Below, one piece after another: positions 45,237 to 53,656 of a stretch of 64,000 nt of DNA. The stretch covers positions 124,001-188,000 of the forward strand of contig CAVXRS010000008.1 of NCBI GenBank assembly GCA_963764215.1, in the 5' to 3' direction. Position 1 is the stretch's first letter, and each line of letters starts with the position of its first letter. A model generated the notes under the pieces. The model was given only the letters and a program-made list of their open reading frames with translations. It did no database searches and was not told the origin of the DNA. Made by a program: the position numbers and the translations under genes. The stretch comes from JAFDWI01 sp963764215. Its GTDB lineage: Bacteria > Actinomycetota > Acidimicrobiia > Acidimicrobiales > Iamiaceae.

Positions 45237-45641
45237 GTGGATGCGACAGCTCAGATTGCCCTGGGTGCGTTGCAACGCCGTTATGGGGACGTGGTTTCCC
45301 GACGGGCCTGGGACGAACTCGCCGAGCTCTTCGAACCCGATTGTTCACTGGTGCTCTCGCTCGGCCGCGGAGACACCACGCTCCAGGGGGCCGATGCGAT
45401 CGTCGACTTCGTAGCGCGTGCGGTGTCCGGCTTCGACATCTTCGTGTTCGAAGTGATGAACGCGGTGGTCGGGCCGGGTCCGACCGGACGGATGTGGATC
45501 CACGAGTTGCGCTGGCAAGACGGTGAGCAGAGCGACGCTTACGGCCTCTATGAGGACACCTTCGCTCAGGATGCTCAGGGTCGGTGGCGGTTTGCGTCCC
45601 GGCACTACACGTCGATTTCGGGTGGACGTTTCCAGCCCTGA
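45237..45641 (+). CDS. SnoaL-like / NTF2 fold protein
   Basis: 134 residues, one cone-shaped NTF2-like domain: ALQRRYGDVVSRRAWDELAELF, FEPDCSLVLSLG, IVDFVARAVSG, and a C-terminal WRFASRHYTSISGG strand. The fold includes polyketide cyclases, ketosteroid isomerases and many unassigned enzymes; the pocket residues do not decide a reaction. The GTG start is supported by a leaderless-type -10. It lies 95 bases after the oxidoreductase gene and may be part of the same metabolic set. It converges with the LLM oxidoreductase gene. Confidence 0.7.
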   Translation: MDATAQIALGALQRRYGDVVSRRAWDELAELFEPDCSLVLSLGRGDTTLQGADAIVDFVARAVSGFDIFVFEVMNAVVGPGPTGRMWIHELRWQDGEQSDAYGLYEDTFAQDAQGRWRFASRHYTSISGGRFQP

Positions 45642-45680
45642 GCCCGGCTCACCACCGATGCCACGACTCGCGCCGCGCAG

Positions 45681-46622
45681 TCAGTCGCGTCGGGGCGTCT
45701 CGTTGCTGTGGTCGTCGCGGCGGGCGGAGTCGATCACGGATTGGAAGTCCGCGACGATCGCGCGCAGGGTCGCAGGTGAGGTGTCCCGGCTGGGAATGCG
45801 AAAATCGGTCACTCCGGCCGCGACGAGCTCGGGCACCCGGTCGAGATCCTCGGGGAGTGCGGTGGTGACCTGGAGCCGGTCGTCGCCCCGCCCGGCGTCG
45901 CGCAGCGCAGCCCTGATCCGCTCGATGCCGGGCCGGGGATCATCAGCGTCGTCTCCCCAGGGAATCCAACCCGAACCGAATCGTGCGATCCGCGAAACGA
46001 GTCGGGTATTCGTGGCGCGGCCTCCGATCCAGATGGGTACGCCGCCGGCCTGGTGCGGTTTGGGCATCTGGTGGACCGGCCCGGTGTCTGCCAGCTCCAC
46101 GACCTGTTCCGTCCAGAGTCGTTGGCACAACTCGAGGGTTGCATCCAGCAGCCGACCCCGTTCGGAGAACGCCAACCCGGCCGCTTCGTACTCGGCGCGT
46201 TGCCAGCCCACCCCCACGCCCAGGTCGACCCGGCCACCACTGAGCACATCCAGGGTGGCGACGGTCTTGGCGAGCACGACGGGTCGGCGCAGGGCCGCCT
46301 GGATGATGCCGGTGGCGAGACGGACCCGCTCGGTGTGCGCGGCGATCATCGTCAACACGGTGAGTGGTTCCAGCCAGTGCCCGTCCGGACCGGTGGGTTG
46401 GCGTCCCCCGGTGGTGCCTCCCAGCCCCGGCCTGGCGTAGTCGTCCAACGCTTCGCCGAACGCGACGTGGTCGACGACGACCACCCGATCCACGCCGGCC
46501 CGCTCGGCGGCAATGGCGGTGTCCACGAGCGAAGACCAGTCGCCGGGGTCCTCAGGTGCGAAGTTCCGGACCAGCACCGACAGTTGTGGCGTTGGCGCGT
46601 CGGGCGGCATGGATTCGACCAT
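45681..46622 (-). CDS. LLM class (luciferase-like, probably F420-dependent) oxidoreductase
   Basis: 313 residues from ATG 46622 (ATG 46610 also possible). TIM-barrel luciferase-like features: AERAGVDRVVVVDHVAFGEA, TVLTMIAAHTERVRLATGI, RRPVVLAKTVATLDVLSGGRVDLG split around residue 115, VGVGWQRAEYEAAGL and PIWIGGRATNTRLVSRIARFG. These mark the actinobacterial F420-dependent group, acting on small organic substrates that cannot be named. No F420 synthesis genes are in the window. The 5' end abuts a decayed HNH gene on the same strand. Confidence 0.82.
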   Translation of the reverse strand: MVESMPPDAPTPQLSVLVRNFAPEDPGDWSSLVDTAIAAERAGVDRVVVVDHVAFGEALDDYARPGLGGTTGGRQPTGPDGHWLEPLTVLTMIAAHTERVRLATGIIQAALRRPVVLAKTVATLDVLSGGRVDLGVGVGWQRAEYEAAGLAFSERGRLLDATLELCQRLWTEQVVELADTGPVHQMPKPHQAGGVPIWIGGRATNTRLVSRIARFGSGWIPWGDDADDPRPGIERIRAALRDAGRGDDRLQVTTALPEDLDRVPELVAAGVTDFRIPSRDTSPATLRAIVADFQSVIDSARRDDHSNETPRRD

Positions 46623-46626
46623 TCCC

Positions 46627-46930
46627 TCAGCGTGACAGATCGCCACTTCGGCTGCCGGCGCCGGAGCGCCGACCGAATTCGTTGCGGGCACGGTTGTGAG
46701 GGCCGCACAGGCGGCGAAGGTTGCCGATGACGGTGGGGCCCGCCGGCGATTGCGACCTCGATGAACACGTCGGCCCGTTGCTGGGCAAGCGAGGGAAACG
46801 CCGGTTCCTCGGACAGGTCCGGCGCGCCCGCGGACGCGCCCGATGTTTCGGTTCGACCACAACGTCGGCAGGCCCGGCTGTCGACTGGGTCGAAGTGCTG
46901 TGTGCGGTCATCGTCGTTCTGGACATCGTG
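46627..46930 (-). pseudogene. Remnant of an HNH endonuclease gene
   Basis: C-terminal part of a DUF222/13E12-type HNH protein: FDPVDSRACRRCGRTET, then VFIEVAIAGG and, one base out of frame (a CCCC run near 46733 read as CCC), PTVIGNLRRLCGPHNRARNE. The zinc-binding CxxC and final H-N are present, but the usual DH pair before the barrel reads EV, and the long N-terminal domain is missing. I see no start. Such genes are often repeated and degenerate in actinobacteria. Confidence 0.55.
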
Positions 46931-46940
46931 TCCTCCCGTT

Positions 46941-46976
46941 GTTTCTACGATCGAGCCTTGGCTCGATCGTAGAAAC
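46941..46976. repeat. 36-base near-perfect palindrome
   Basis: Arms GTTTCTACGATCGAGCC (46941-46957) and its exact complement (46960-46976) around TT. It lies next to the HNH remnant and about 260 bases before the DUF4234 gene. No T run follows, so it is not a classic terminator. Confidence 0.6.
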
Positions 46977-47234
46977 CGGGTGGGACATTTTCGGGCGGAC
47001 GCAAGCACCCTCATTCGACAATCTGAAGTGCTTCCGGAATGTCGACGCGCCACGGGCGCGGCCCACATTCGCACGCGCGCACCTTGGCTGTGCGCGGTGA
47101 CGGCCAGGTGTTCGCCATCCATGCACGCGAGTGCGTCGATGATCCTTTTGCCCCTCCCACCATGGGAATGACGCTGGGGCTACGATCTGCAGGCACCGCG
47201 GCGCAGTTTGCGACGCGACCACAAGGAGGCGGCG
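46977..47234. other. Non-coding or decayed stretch
   Basis: About 260 bases between the palindrome and the DUF4234 start. Short open frames on both strands show no family features. I see no promoter I would defend. Confidence 0.4.
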
Positions 47235-47618
47235 ATGCCAGGCGGTCCAGTCGGGAAGATTCGTAGTTCGCTCAGCGTGATTCTGTTGTCGATCATCACA
47301 CTCGGCATCTACTTCCTCATTTGGCAGTACAAGTCGTTCAAGGAGCTGAAGGCGCACACCGGTCAGGGGATCGGTGGTGGGCTCGGGCTCTTGCTCGCAA
47401 TCATCTTCGGCATCGTGAACGCCTTCATTCTCCCGTCGGAGGTCGGCAGCATGTACGCGGCAACAGGTCAGGAACGACCTGTGAGCGGGAAGACAGGCTG
47501 GTGGGTCTTCCTGCCGCTCATCGGTTGGTTCATCTGGGTGGCCAAAGTGCAAGGCAACCTGAATCGCTACTGGGAGTCCCACGCGACCACGCCACCGGGT
47601 GCGTCCACCGCAGCCTGA
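47235..47618 (+). CDS. DUF4234 membrane protein
   Basis: 127 residues, start ATG 47235 with AGGAGG six bases upstream, one of the clearest ribosome sites in the window. Helix 1 SVILLSIITLGIYFLIWQY carries the LGIYxxxW pattern of DUF4234; KSFKELKAHTGQGIGGGLG, a second hydrophobic pair, and WWVFLPLIGWFIWVAKVQG with NLNRYW follow. About three to four membrane helices. Function unknown. Convergent with the GH5 gene. Confidence 0.8.
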   Translation: MPGGPVGKIRSSLSVILLSIITLGIYFLIWQYKSFKELKAHTGQGIGGGLGLLLAIIFGIVNAFILPSEVGSMYAATGQERPVSGKTGWWVFLPLIGWFIWVAKVQGNLNRYWESHATTPPGASTAA

Positions 47619-47671
47619 AACCGCACCGTCGACGGGGGTCGGCCCGCGGGCCGCCGGGTCGGATGATCGAA

Positions 47672-49258
47672 TCAGCCGGTGAAGGTGGGCTGGGCCCGCA
47701 CCGCCTCCGCGGGCGCCGCTGTGTTCGCTGCAGCAGGGGTCGGCGTGGTCGGGTTCGGTGCGGGCGTCGATGTCCCACAACCGTCGGAAGCGGCATGCGG
47801 CGCCGCAGCACCCTCCGGGGCCGTGGCCACCGACACACAGGTTGCGCCCGCGTCCGCCACCACGGTCAGATGCGGATCGCCGGGTTCCGAGGTGACGTGG
47901 CCACCGTTCACGTCGACCTGATAGCCGTCCGGGTAGGTCATCGCAGGCATCTGGAACGACGTCACGGTTCCATCGGGAAAGGTCCCACCGGCGACCCGCT
48001 TGGTCGCGAAGCTGAACGCCAGGTCCTTCGAGCCCGGGTTGTAGTCGAGCGACTCGGGCGTGCCGGCCACCGCAACCGGGTGCGGTTGGACGATCGCCCC
48101 GACCGTGGCCGGATCGTGCAGGTTCGACCCGGTCGGCGCTTGGTGCAGGTCCTTGATGATCTCCTCGTTGTACGCCCACCAGATCCAGGGCACGAGTGCC
48201 TTGTCGAGTTCACCGGTCATCCGGTCGATGGCGGTGGGGTCGGAAACCGCGCCGAACTCCGAGTTCAACAGCGCGCCACCGGTTGCGTTCGACCACTTCT
48301 TCGCGAAGTCGATGACGGCCGGCTCCTTTGACGGGTCTGCGGTGTACATGTGCCAGCTCAGGCCCGACGCCGGATCGCCGCCGGGCAGCGAGACGGTGGT
48401 GGGTCCCTGTCCGAAGTTGAACAGCACATAGGGCTCTCCGAAGAGCAGGTGCGAGGGGTCCTCGTTCCGGATCGCGCCCGCCATGCGGGCGTTGTACGTA
48501 TCCAGTGCCCCGTCCTGAGTCGGGCACCCCTGAGCCGAGAGGCACGCCTGCCAGGTGGTCCCCGGCCACGGTTCGTTCAACAGGTCATAGCCGAGCACGC
48601 CCGGGTCCGAGCCGACCGCGCCGGCCAGCGCCTTCCACATCGTCGCCGTCTCATTCTGGAGTGGTTGGCCGTTGGTGGCGTCCGCGTTGTCCCAGAAGCT
48701 CTGGAACGCGGCCTGGATGGCCGGGTTGGTGACGTAGTACAGCGGGAAGTCGGTGTGGGTGTTCGTCGCACCGTTGGTGACGGTCATCCAGTCGGGGAAC
48801 CCGTCGTTGCCCAGCGTCGGTCCCCAGCCGTCCTGGTGCAGATCGACCAGTACCAACAGGCCGTGGGCGGTGAGCATGTGGACGGTCTGGGCGAACGAGT
48901 TCACGTACGCGGTGTCGATCACGCCGGGCGTGGGCATGATCGAAGCGGCAGTGGTGCCGAGGCGGACCACGTCGAAGCCGTTGGCGGCGATCCAGGTGGC
49001 GTCGTCGTCGCTGAACCCTGCCGTGGCCGGGGTCGTGCCGGGCGTCTTGGCGACGTAGTTGACGCCGTGGATGAGCAGGACCCGACCCTCGGCGTCGGTC
49101 AACCACCGACCGTGGTGGCCGATCGGCTGGGCCGGCGCGAAATCATCGGCGACGGCGGCGGCAGCGCCCTGGGGCGAGCGGCCGGGCGTCCCGAAGGACG
49201 CGGCGACGACGACGAGCACGGCGAGCGCGCTCAGCAGGGGGATCCGGCGGGTACGCAC
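47672..49258 (-). CDS. Secreted GH5 glycosidase, endoglycoceramidase-like
   Basis: 528 residues. Signal peptide (RTRRIPLLSALAVLVVVAAS). Catalytic barrel: LLIHGVNYVAKTPG, FDVVRLGTTAASIMP, LVLVDLHQDGWG, GYDLLNEPWPG with the acid/base glutamate, and LLNSEFGAVSD with the nucleophile glutamate. This order and the C-terminal beta-sandwich (YPDGYQVDVNGG) match GH5 endoglycoceramidase-type enzymes, which cut sugars from glycolipids or related glycosides; actual substrate unknown. A Pro/Ala/Thr linker then ends the protein as AQPTFTG at the stop, with no anchor helix. The start GTG 49258 is supported by TAGGGT seven bases upstream. Confidence 0.83.
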   Translation of the reverse strand: MRTRRIPLLSALAVLVVVAASFGTPGRSPQGAAAAVADDFAPAQPIGHHGRWLTDAEGRVLLIHGVNYVAKTPGTTPATAGFSDDDATWIAANGFDVVRLGTTAASIMPTPGVIDTAYVNSFAQTVHMLTAHGLLVLVDLHQDGWGPTLGNDGFPDWMTVTNGATNTHTDFPLYYVTNPAIQAAFQSFWDNADATNGQPLQNETATMWKALAGAVGSDPGVLGYDLLNEPWPGTTWQACLSAQGCPTQDGALDTYNARMAGAIRNEDPSHLLFGEPYVLFNFGQGPTTVSLPGGDPASGLSWHMYTADPSKEPAVIDFAKKWSNATGGALLNSEFGAVSDPTAIDRMTGELDKALVPWIWWAYNEEIIKDLHQAPTGSNLHDPATVGAIVQPHPVAVAGTPESLDYNPGSKDLAFSFATKRVAGGTFPDGTVTSFQMPAMTYPDGYQVDVNGGHVTSEPGDPHLTVVADAGATCVSVATAPEGAAAPHAASDGCGTSTPAPNPTTPTPAAANTAAPAEAVRAQPTFTG

Positions 49259-49265
49259 GGCGGAA

Positions 49266-49271
49266 ACCCTA
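49266..49271 (-). promoter_or_regulatory. -10 hexamer, GH5 gene
   Basis: TAGGGT on the minus strand, seven bases before GTG 49258. Confidence 0.45.
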
Positions 49272-49339
49272 GTGGTCGCCCAGCTGGCGTGGCCACGTTC
49301 CGTGACGGTCCACGACGTGGTGTGCCGATGGGCCGAGAG

Positions 49340-49345
49340 TAGGGT
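49340..49345 (+). promoter_or_regulatory. -10 hexamer, amidohydrolase gene
   Basis: TAGGGT six bases before GTG 49352; this is the main reason for choosing that start. Confidence 0.45.
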
Positions 49346-49351
49346 CGCGGC

Positions 49352-51076
49352 GTGTGTGAGTCCTGTCTGCCGACCGCGCTGGTCGACCGTTCCCGCGCGG
49401 CTCCTTGGACGACCGCTCCCGCGTCGGCGGCGGAGGCGGCGTCGCCCGCCGCGCACCGCGCGGCACCCCGCCTCTACCGGTTCCGCCGATCTGGTGATCC
49501 GCGGCGGGACGATCCTCACGATGGACGCCGCCGGTTCCCGGCCCGAGGCGATCGCCGTGCGCGGGGGCCGGATCGCCGCGCTGGGCAGTGCCGAGCAGAT
49601 CGACGGCCTCGCCCGGCCCGACACCGAGGTGCTCGACCTGGAAGGCCGCACGCTGCTCCCCGGGCTCGTCGACCCGCACATGCACGCCGCGATGTTGCTG
49701 ATGGCCGACTGGGTGGATCTGAGTCCCATGACCACCTCGACCACCGACGCGGTGCTGGCGACGTTACGGGCCGCGTCGCCGGCCGCGACCGGGTGGACCT
49801 TGGCGCACCGCTTCGACCCCAGCATCACCCAGGGGCACCCTGATCTGAGCCGAGCGGTGCTGGACGACGTCGCCCCCGACCGGCCGCTGCTGGTGCTCGA
49901 GGGGAACGGGCACGTCGCCCATGTGCAACTCCGCCGCGTTGCGCGCCGCGGGCATCGACCGGGACCGGGCCGACCCGCCCACCGCCCGGTTCGTGCGGGA
50001 CGCCGACGGTGAGCCGACCGGGCGGATCGAGGAGATGGCCGCGATCGCCGCGTTCGGTATGGGCATGCCGATCCCCACCCGGGCCGAATCGGTGCGCAGC
50101 CACCGCGAGCTGTTCTCCTTCGCCGCCGGCAAGGGCGTGACCCTGCTGCACGACTGCGGCATCGGCATGTTCGGTGGACCGCGCGACTACGAGGTCCTCG
50201 ACTCGGCGATCGACGAGGACTGTCCCGTCCGCTACCGGGGCATGCTCGTCTCGAACCTCTACGACCGGTGGCAGGAGCTGGGTCTGTCGCCCGGGACCGG
50301 TGACGACCGGTTCCAGATCACCGGGATCAAGGCCTGGTCGGACGGATCGAACCAGGCCGCCACCGGGTTCCAGCGTGAGCCGTACCTGGGTTCGACGTCG
50401 CGGGGCGCGCTCAACTACTCGAGCGACGAACTCGCCGCCGTGGTCGCACGGGCGCACCGCGACGGTTGGCAGGTCGGGGTGCACGCGAACGGCGACGCCG
50501 CCATCGACGTGACGCTCGATGCGTTCGAACAGGCGCTCACCGCGCACCCGCGGACCGATCACCGGCACCGGATCGAACACTGCAGCGTGTTGCACGACGA
50601 CCAGATCGCGCGCATGGCCCGGCTGGGGCTGTCGCCGTCGTTCCTGATCGGGCACGTGCGCTGGTGGGGTCGGGCGTTCCGGGACCGGTTGCTCGGCCCC
50701 GAACGGGCCGACTGCTACGACCCCTGTGCCTCCGCGGTGGCCGCCGGGCTGCGGGTGTCGCTGCACAGCGACTGGGACGTCACCCCGTTGGAACCGTTGC
50801 GCTACGTCGAGGACGCCGTCACCCGGCGCATGGCCGATGGTGGGGACGTGCTCAACCCGGACGAACGTCTCGGCATCGACGCGGCGTTCGCGCGCGGTGA
50901 CGATCGACGCCGCGTGGCAGTGCGGGGCCGATGCGGTCACCGGGTCACTGGAGATCGGCAAGTACGCCGATCTGGTGGTGTTGGAAGACGACCCGTGGGC
51001 GGTGGACCCCGGGGCGATCGCGTCGATCGGGGTGAGCGAGACCCGCCTGGCCGGAGTCGTCACTCATTCGGCCTGA
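49352..51076 (+). CDS. YtcJ-like amidohydrolase (three frame shifts)
   Basis: Pieces in several frames join into about 573 residues if one extra base is removed near 49480, 49922 and 50893. Order: MCESCLPTAL start, ADLVIRGGTILTMDAAG, LLPGLVDPHMHAA (metal-binding HxH), GHVAHV then NSAALRAAGID, ITGIKAWSDGSNQA, VHANGDAAIDVTLDAF, RHRIEHCSVL, SLHSDWDVTPLEPL and finally TIDAAWQCGADAVTG with GKYADLVVLEDDPW. This is the amidohydrolase-3/YtcJ group, metal hydrolases of unknown substrate. Each mended shift restores continuous family sequence and the corrected length divides by three, so errors are likelier than decay, but three in one gene leaves doubt. The 3' end overlaps the convergent fetB by 13 bases. 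Confidence 0.7.
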
Positions 51077-51837
51077 CGGGCCGGCACGACCAGGCGGTGG
51101 TCAGAGCTGAACAGGCGACGCTGCACGCCGAGCACCACGACCACCGTGGTGGTGGCGGCCGAACCGAGGATCAGGTACATCACCGCGGCCTGGATCTTCA
51201 CCGCTCCCAGCGGCGGCGCCCCCGCGAGGATCAGCCCGGTCATCGCGCCGGGGAGGAAAACCAGTCCGACGGCCTTGGTCGTCTCGATGCGCGGGATCAT
51301 CGCGGTGCGCAGCGCGGAGCGGACATAGGGGCGGGCCGCGTCGGCCGAGGGTTCGCCCAGCACGAGGCGCGCTTCGACCTCGTCGCGCTTGTCGCGCAGC
51401 TCCTCGACGATCCTGCGGGCCACCACCACCGTGGCGGTCATCGAATTGCCGATCATCATTCCGGCGAGTGGCACCAGGGTGCGCGGCTCGAGCGGGAAGA
51501 TCCGCAGGCCGAACAGCACCGCGAGGGTCACCACGCTGGAGGCCGCGAAGGCGATGAGCGAGAGGGCGAACACGTCGGGGACCTCCGGAGCGCGGCGGCG
51601 GACGGTGTCGCCGGCGAACAGCACCATGCCCACCACCCAGGCCCACGACCACGCCAGGGTGCGGTCCAGCACGAAGTTGAGCGCGACGCCGACGGCGAGG
51701 AGCTGGACCAGGGCGCGCACCACCGACCAGACGATGCTTCGTTCCAGGTCGAGGCGGCGCCACCACGAAAGGGCCACGGCGACGGCGACCAGCACGAGCG
51801 AGCTGGCCAGGCCGATCCAGGAAATGTCATCGGCCAT
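51064..51837 (-). CDS. fetB: FetB-like ABC exporter permease (UPF0014)
   Basis: 257 residues with about seven membrane helices. Family signatures: LERSIVWSVVRALVQLLAVG at the first helices, PLAGMMIGNSMTATVVVARR (the conserved GMMIGN segment) and ETTKAVGLVFLPGAMTGLILAG followed by YLILGSAATTTVVVVL. FetB with FetA forms an exporter linked to iron homeostasis and oxidative stress resistance in E. coli. The start overlaps the end of the ATPase gene by 11 bases, fitting one unit. Confidence 0.85.
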   Translation of the reverse strand: MADDISWIGLASSLVLVAVAVALSWWRRLDLERSIVWSVVRALVQLLAVGVALNFVLDRTLAWSWAWVVGMVLFAGDTVRRRAPEVPDVFALSLIAFAASSVVTLAVLFGLRIFPLEPRTLVPLAGMMIGNSMTATVVVARRIVEELRDKRDEVEARLVLGEPSADAARPYVRSALRTAMIPRIETTKAVGLVFLPGAMTGLILAGAPPLGAVKIQAAVMYLILGSAATTTVVVVLGVQRRLFSSDHRLVVPARQAE

Positions 51838-52483
51838 CGTTGCCTGCCCTTTCGTCGAGGTTCACGACCGCATCGGCGAGGCGCCGCGCCTGGTCCAGAT
51901 CATGGGTGACCCACACGATCGGGGTGCCGGTGTCGGCAAGGTTACGGGCGAGGTCTTCGAGGGCACGGGTCGCGCGCACGTCGACCGATGAGGTGACTTC
52001 ATCCATCAGCACGACCTCGGGGCCGACCGCGAGCGACCGTGCCAGGCACAGCCGCTGGGCCTCGCCGCCCGAAAGTTCGGTGGCCGTCCGGTCGAGGACG
52101 TCGCGATGGAGTTGGACCCCCTCGAGCAGTGCGGCGGCGGTCTCGTCTTCGAGCTGGGGATCCGCCGCGTGCAGGTTGTCCCGGCCCGTGCCCGGAAACG
52201 GGGTCGGCGACTGGAACACCATCGCCACCCGGCGGCGCAGGGCGAGCACGTCGAGCTCGAGCGCGTCGACGCCATGGAACCGGACCGTGCCCTCGGTCCA
52301 GATCTCCAACCGGTTGCAGCAGCGCAGCATCGTCGACTTGCCCGACCCCGAACGACCCAGGAGCACGGTGACCCCGGCGGCGGGAATCGTGGCGGTCACC
52401 CGGTGGATGCGCCAGGCGCCGTCTCGTCCGGGTACCGAAACGCCCGCGAACTCGAACAGCGCCTGAGGAGAACCCTGGTCCAC
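51827..52483 (-). CDS. fetA: FetA-like ABC transporter ATP-binding protein
   Basis: 218 residues from GTG 52483. Walker A LLGRSGSGKSTMLR, Q-loop VFQSPTPFPG, signature TELSGGEAQRLCLARSLA, Walker B VVLMDEVTSSVD and the H-loop VTHDLDQARRLAD. D in Walker B is followed by E as expected for hydrolysis. The start GTG 52483 is chosen over GTG 52543 because TACCGT lies nine bases upstream and the extra N-terminal residues in the longer form do not resemble the family. Partner of the permease directly downstream. Confidence 0.87.
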   Translation of the reverse strand: MDQGSPQALFEFAGVSVPGRDGAWRIHRVTATIPAAGVTVLLGRSGSGKSTMLRCCNRLEIWTEGTVRFHGVDALELDVLALRRRVAMVFQSPTPFPGTGRDNLHAADPQLEDETAAALLEGVQLHRDVLDRTATELSGGEAQRLCLARSLAVGPEVVLMDEVTSSVDVRATRALEDLARNLADTGTPIVWVTHDLDQARRLADAVVNLDERAGNDGR

Positions 52484-52492
52484 TTCCCCGGT

Positions 52493-52498
52493 ACGGTA
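52493..52498 (-). promoter_or_regulatory. -10 hexamer, fetA
   Basis: TACCGT on the minus strand, nine bases before GTG 52483. Confidence 0.4.
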
Positions 52499-52578
52499 AC
52501 CGGCCGCACGCGCCCCCGGGAGCCGACGGTCACCGGGAACCACGACGTCGGGGTCGGCGCGCGTGGCAACGTGGGGAG

Positions 52579-53556
52579 ATGGCCACCGTGCAGACCCTCA
52601 CCGGACCGACCGAGGTCGACGACCTCGGCCCCACCCTGATGCACGAGCACGTGTTCACCTTGGACGCCGACTATCTGCACAACTACGGCGAGGGTGACTG
52701 GTGGGACGAGGACGCCGAGTTGGATCGGGCCGTCGGGAAGTTGAACCGGCTCGCCGACAAGGGGATCACCACGATCGCCGACCCGACCGTGCTCGGACTG
52801 GGTCGGGACATCCCACGACTGTTGCGCATCGCGGACCGGGTGCGGGTTTCCATCATCGTCGCGACCGGCGTCTACACGTACGACTCCCTGCCGTTTCCCT
52901 ACTCCATGCAAGGCCCGGGGCTGCCACTCGGCGGGGACGACCCCCTCGTGCGTGACTTCACCCGGGACCTCACCGAGGGCATCGGCGAGACCGAGGTGAA
53001 AGCGGCGTTCCTGAAGTGCGCGGTCGAGCACGACCCGATGTCCCCCGACGTCGAACGGGCTCTCCGCGCGGTGGCCCGAACCTCCCGGTCGACCGGTGCG
53101 CCGATCACCGTGCACACCAACGCGCGCGAGCGCACGGCCGATCGGGTGCTCGCCGTACTCCGAGAAGAAGCCGTAGACCTGACCAAGGTCGTGCTCGGCC
53201 ACGTGGGCGACTCCACCGAGGTCGACTGGCTCGCCTCGCTGGCCGACACCGGCGCGATCCTGGGCATGGACCGTTTCGGGTTGGACGTGTTCGCGCCCAC
53301 CGACGCCCGGGTCGCCACGATCTTCGCACTCGCCGAGCGTGGCTATGCCGACCGCATGGTGCTCAGCCACGATGCCTCGTGCCGGATCGACTGGTTCGGC
53401 CCGGATGCGCCCGAGCTGATCGAACAGTTCATGCCGAACTGGCACTACGAGCACATCAGCGACGACGTGCTGCCGGCGTTGCGGGAGCGTGGGGTGACCG
53501 AGGCGCAGATCGACCAGATGCTCACCGACGTGCCCCGCCGCTACTTCGGCGGCTGA
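52579..53556 (+). CDS. Phosphotriesterase family hydrolase
   Basis: 325 residues. Binuclear metal site of the family: LMHEHVF (HxH), the bridging carbamylated lysine in AAFLKCAVEHD near residue 145, PITVHTNAR, VVLGHVGDS and the final aspartate in VLSHDASCR. Members hydrolyse lactones, phosphotriesters or act as unassigned amidohydrolases; the loops that would separate lactonase from phosphotriesterase cannot be judged by eye. Start ATG 52579; GGGGAG abuts the ATG, which is closer than usual. Confidence 0.85.
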   Translation: MATVQTLTGPTEVDDLGPTLMHEHVFTLDADYLHNYGEGDWWDEDAELDRAVGKLNRLADKGITTIADPTVLGLGRDIPRLLRIADRVRVSIIVATGVYTYDSLPFPYSMQGPGLPLGGDDPLVRDFTRDLTEGIGETEVKAAFLKCAVEHDPMSPDVERALRAVARTSRSTGAPITVHTNARERTADRVLAVLREEAVDLTKVVLGHVGDSTEVDWLASLADTGAILGMDRFGLDVFAPTDARVATIFALAERGYADRMVLSHDASCRIDWFGPDAPELIEQFMPNWHYEHISDDVLPALRERGVTEAQIDQMLTDVPRRYFGG

Positions 53557-53575
53557 ACGTTCCGCGACGCCCGCC

Positions 53576-53605
53576 GTGCGTCGTGCGGCCGTGCGTCGTG
53601 CGGCC
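53576..53605. repeat. 15-base tandem duplication
   Basis: GTGCGTCGTGCGGCC occurs twice back to back between the phosphotriesterase and FAD oxidoreductase genes. Probably a slippage duplication. Confidence 0.6.
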
Positions 53606-53656
53606 GCGGGTCGCTCATCGGGCGATCAGCGGAAGGGCATGTGGGAGCATCGGGAC

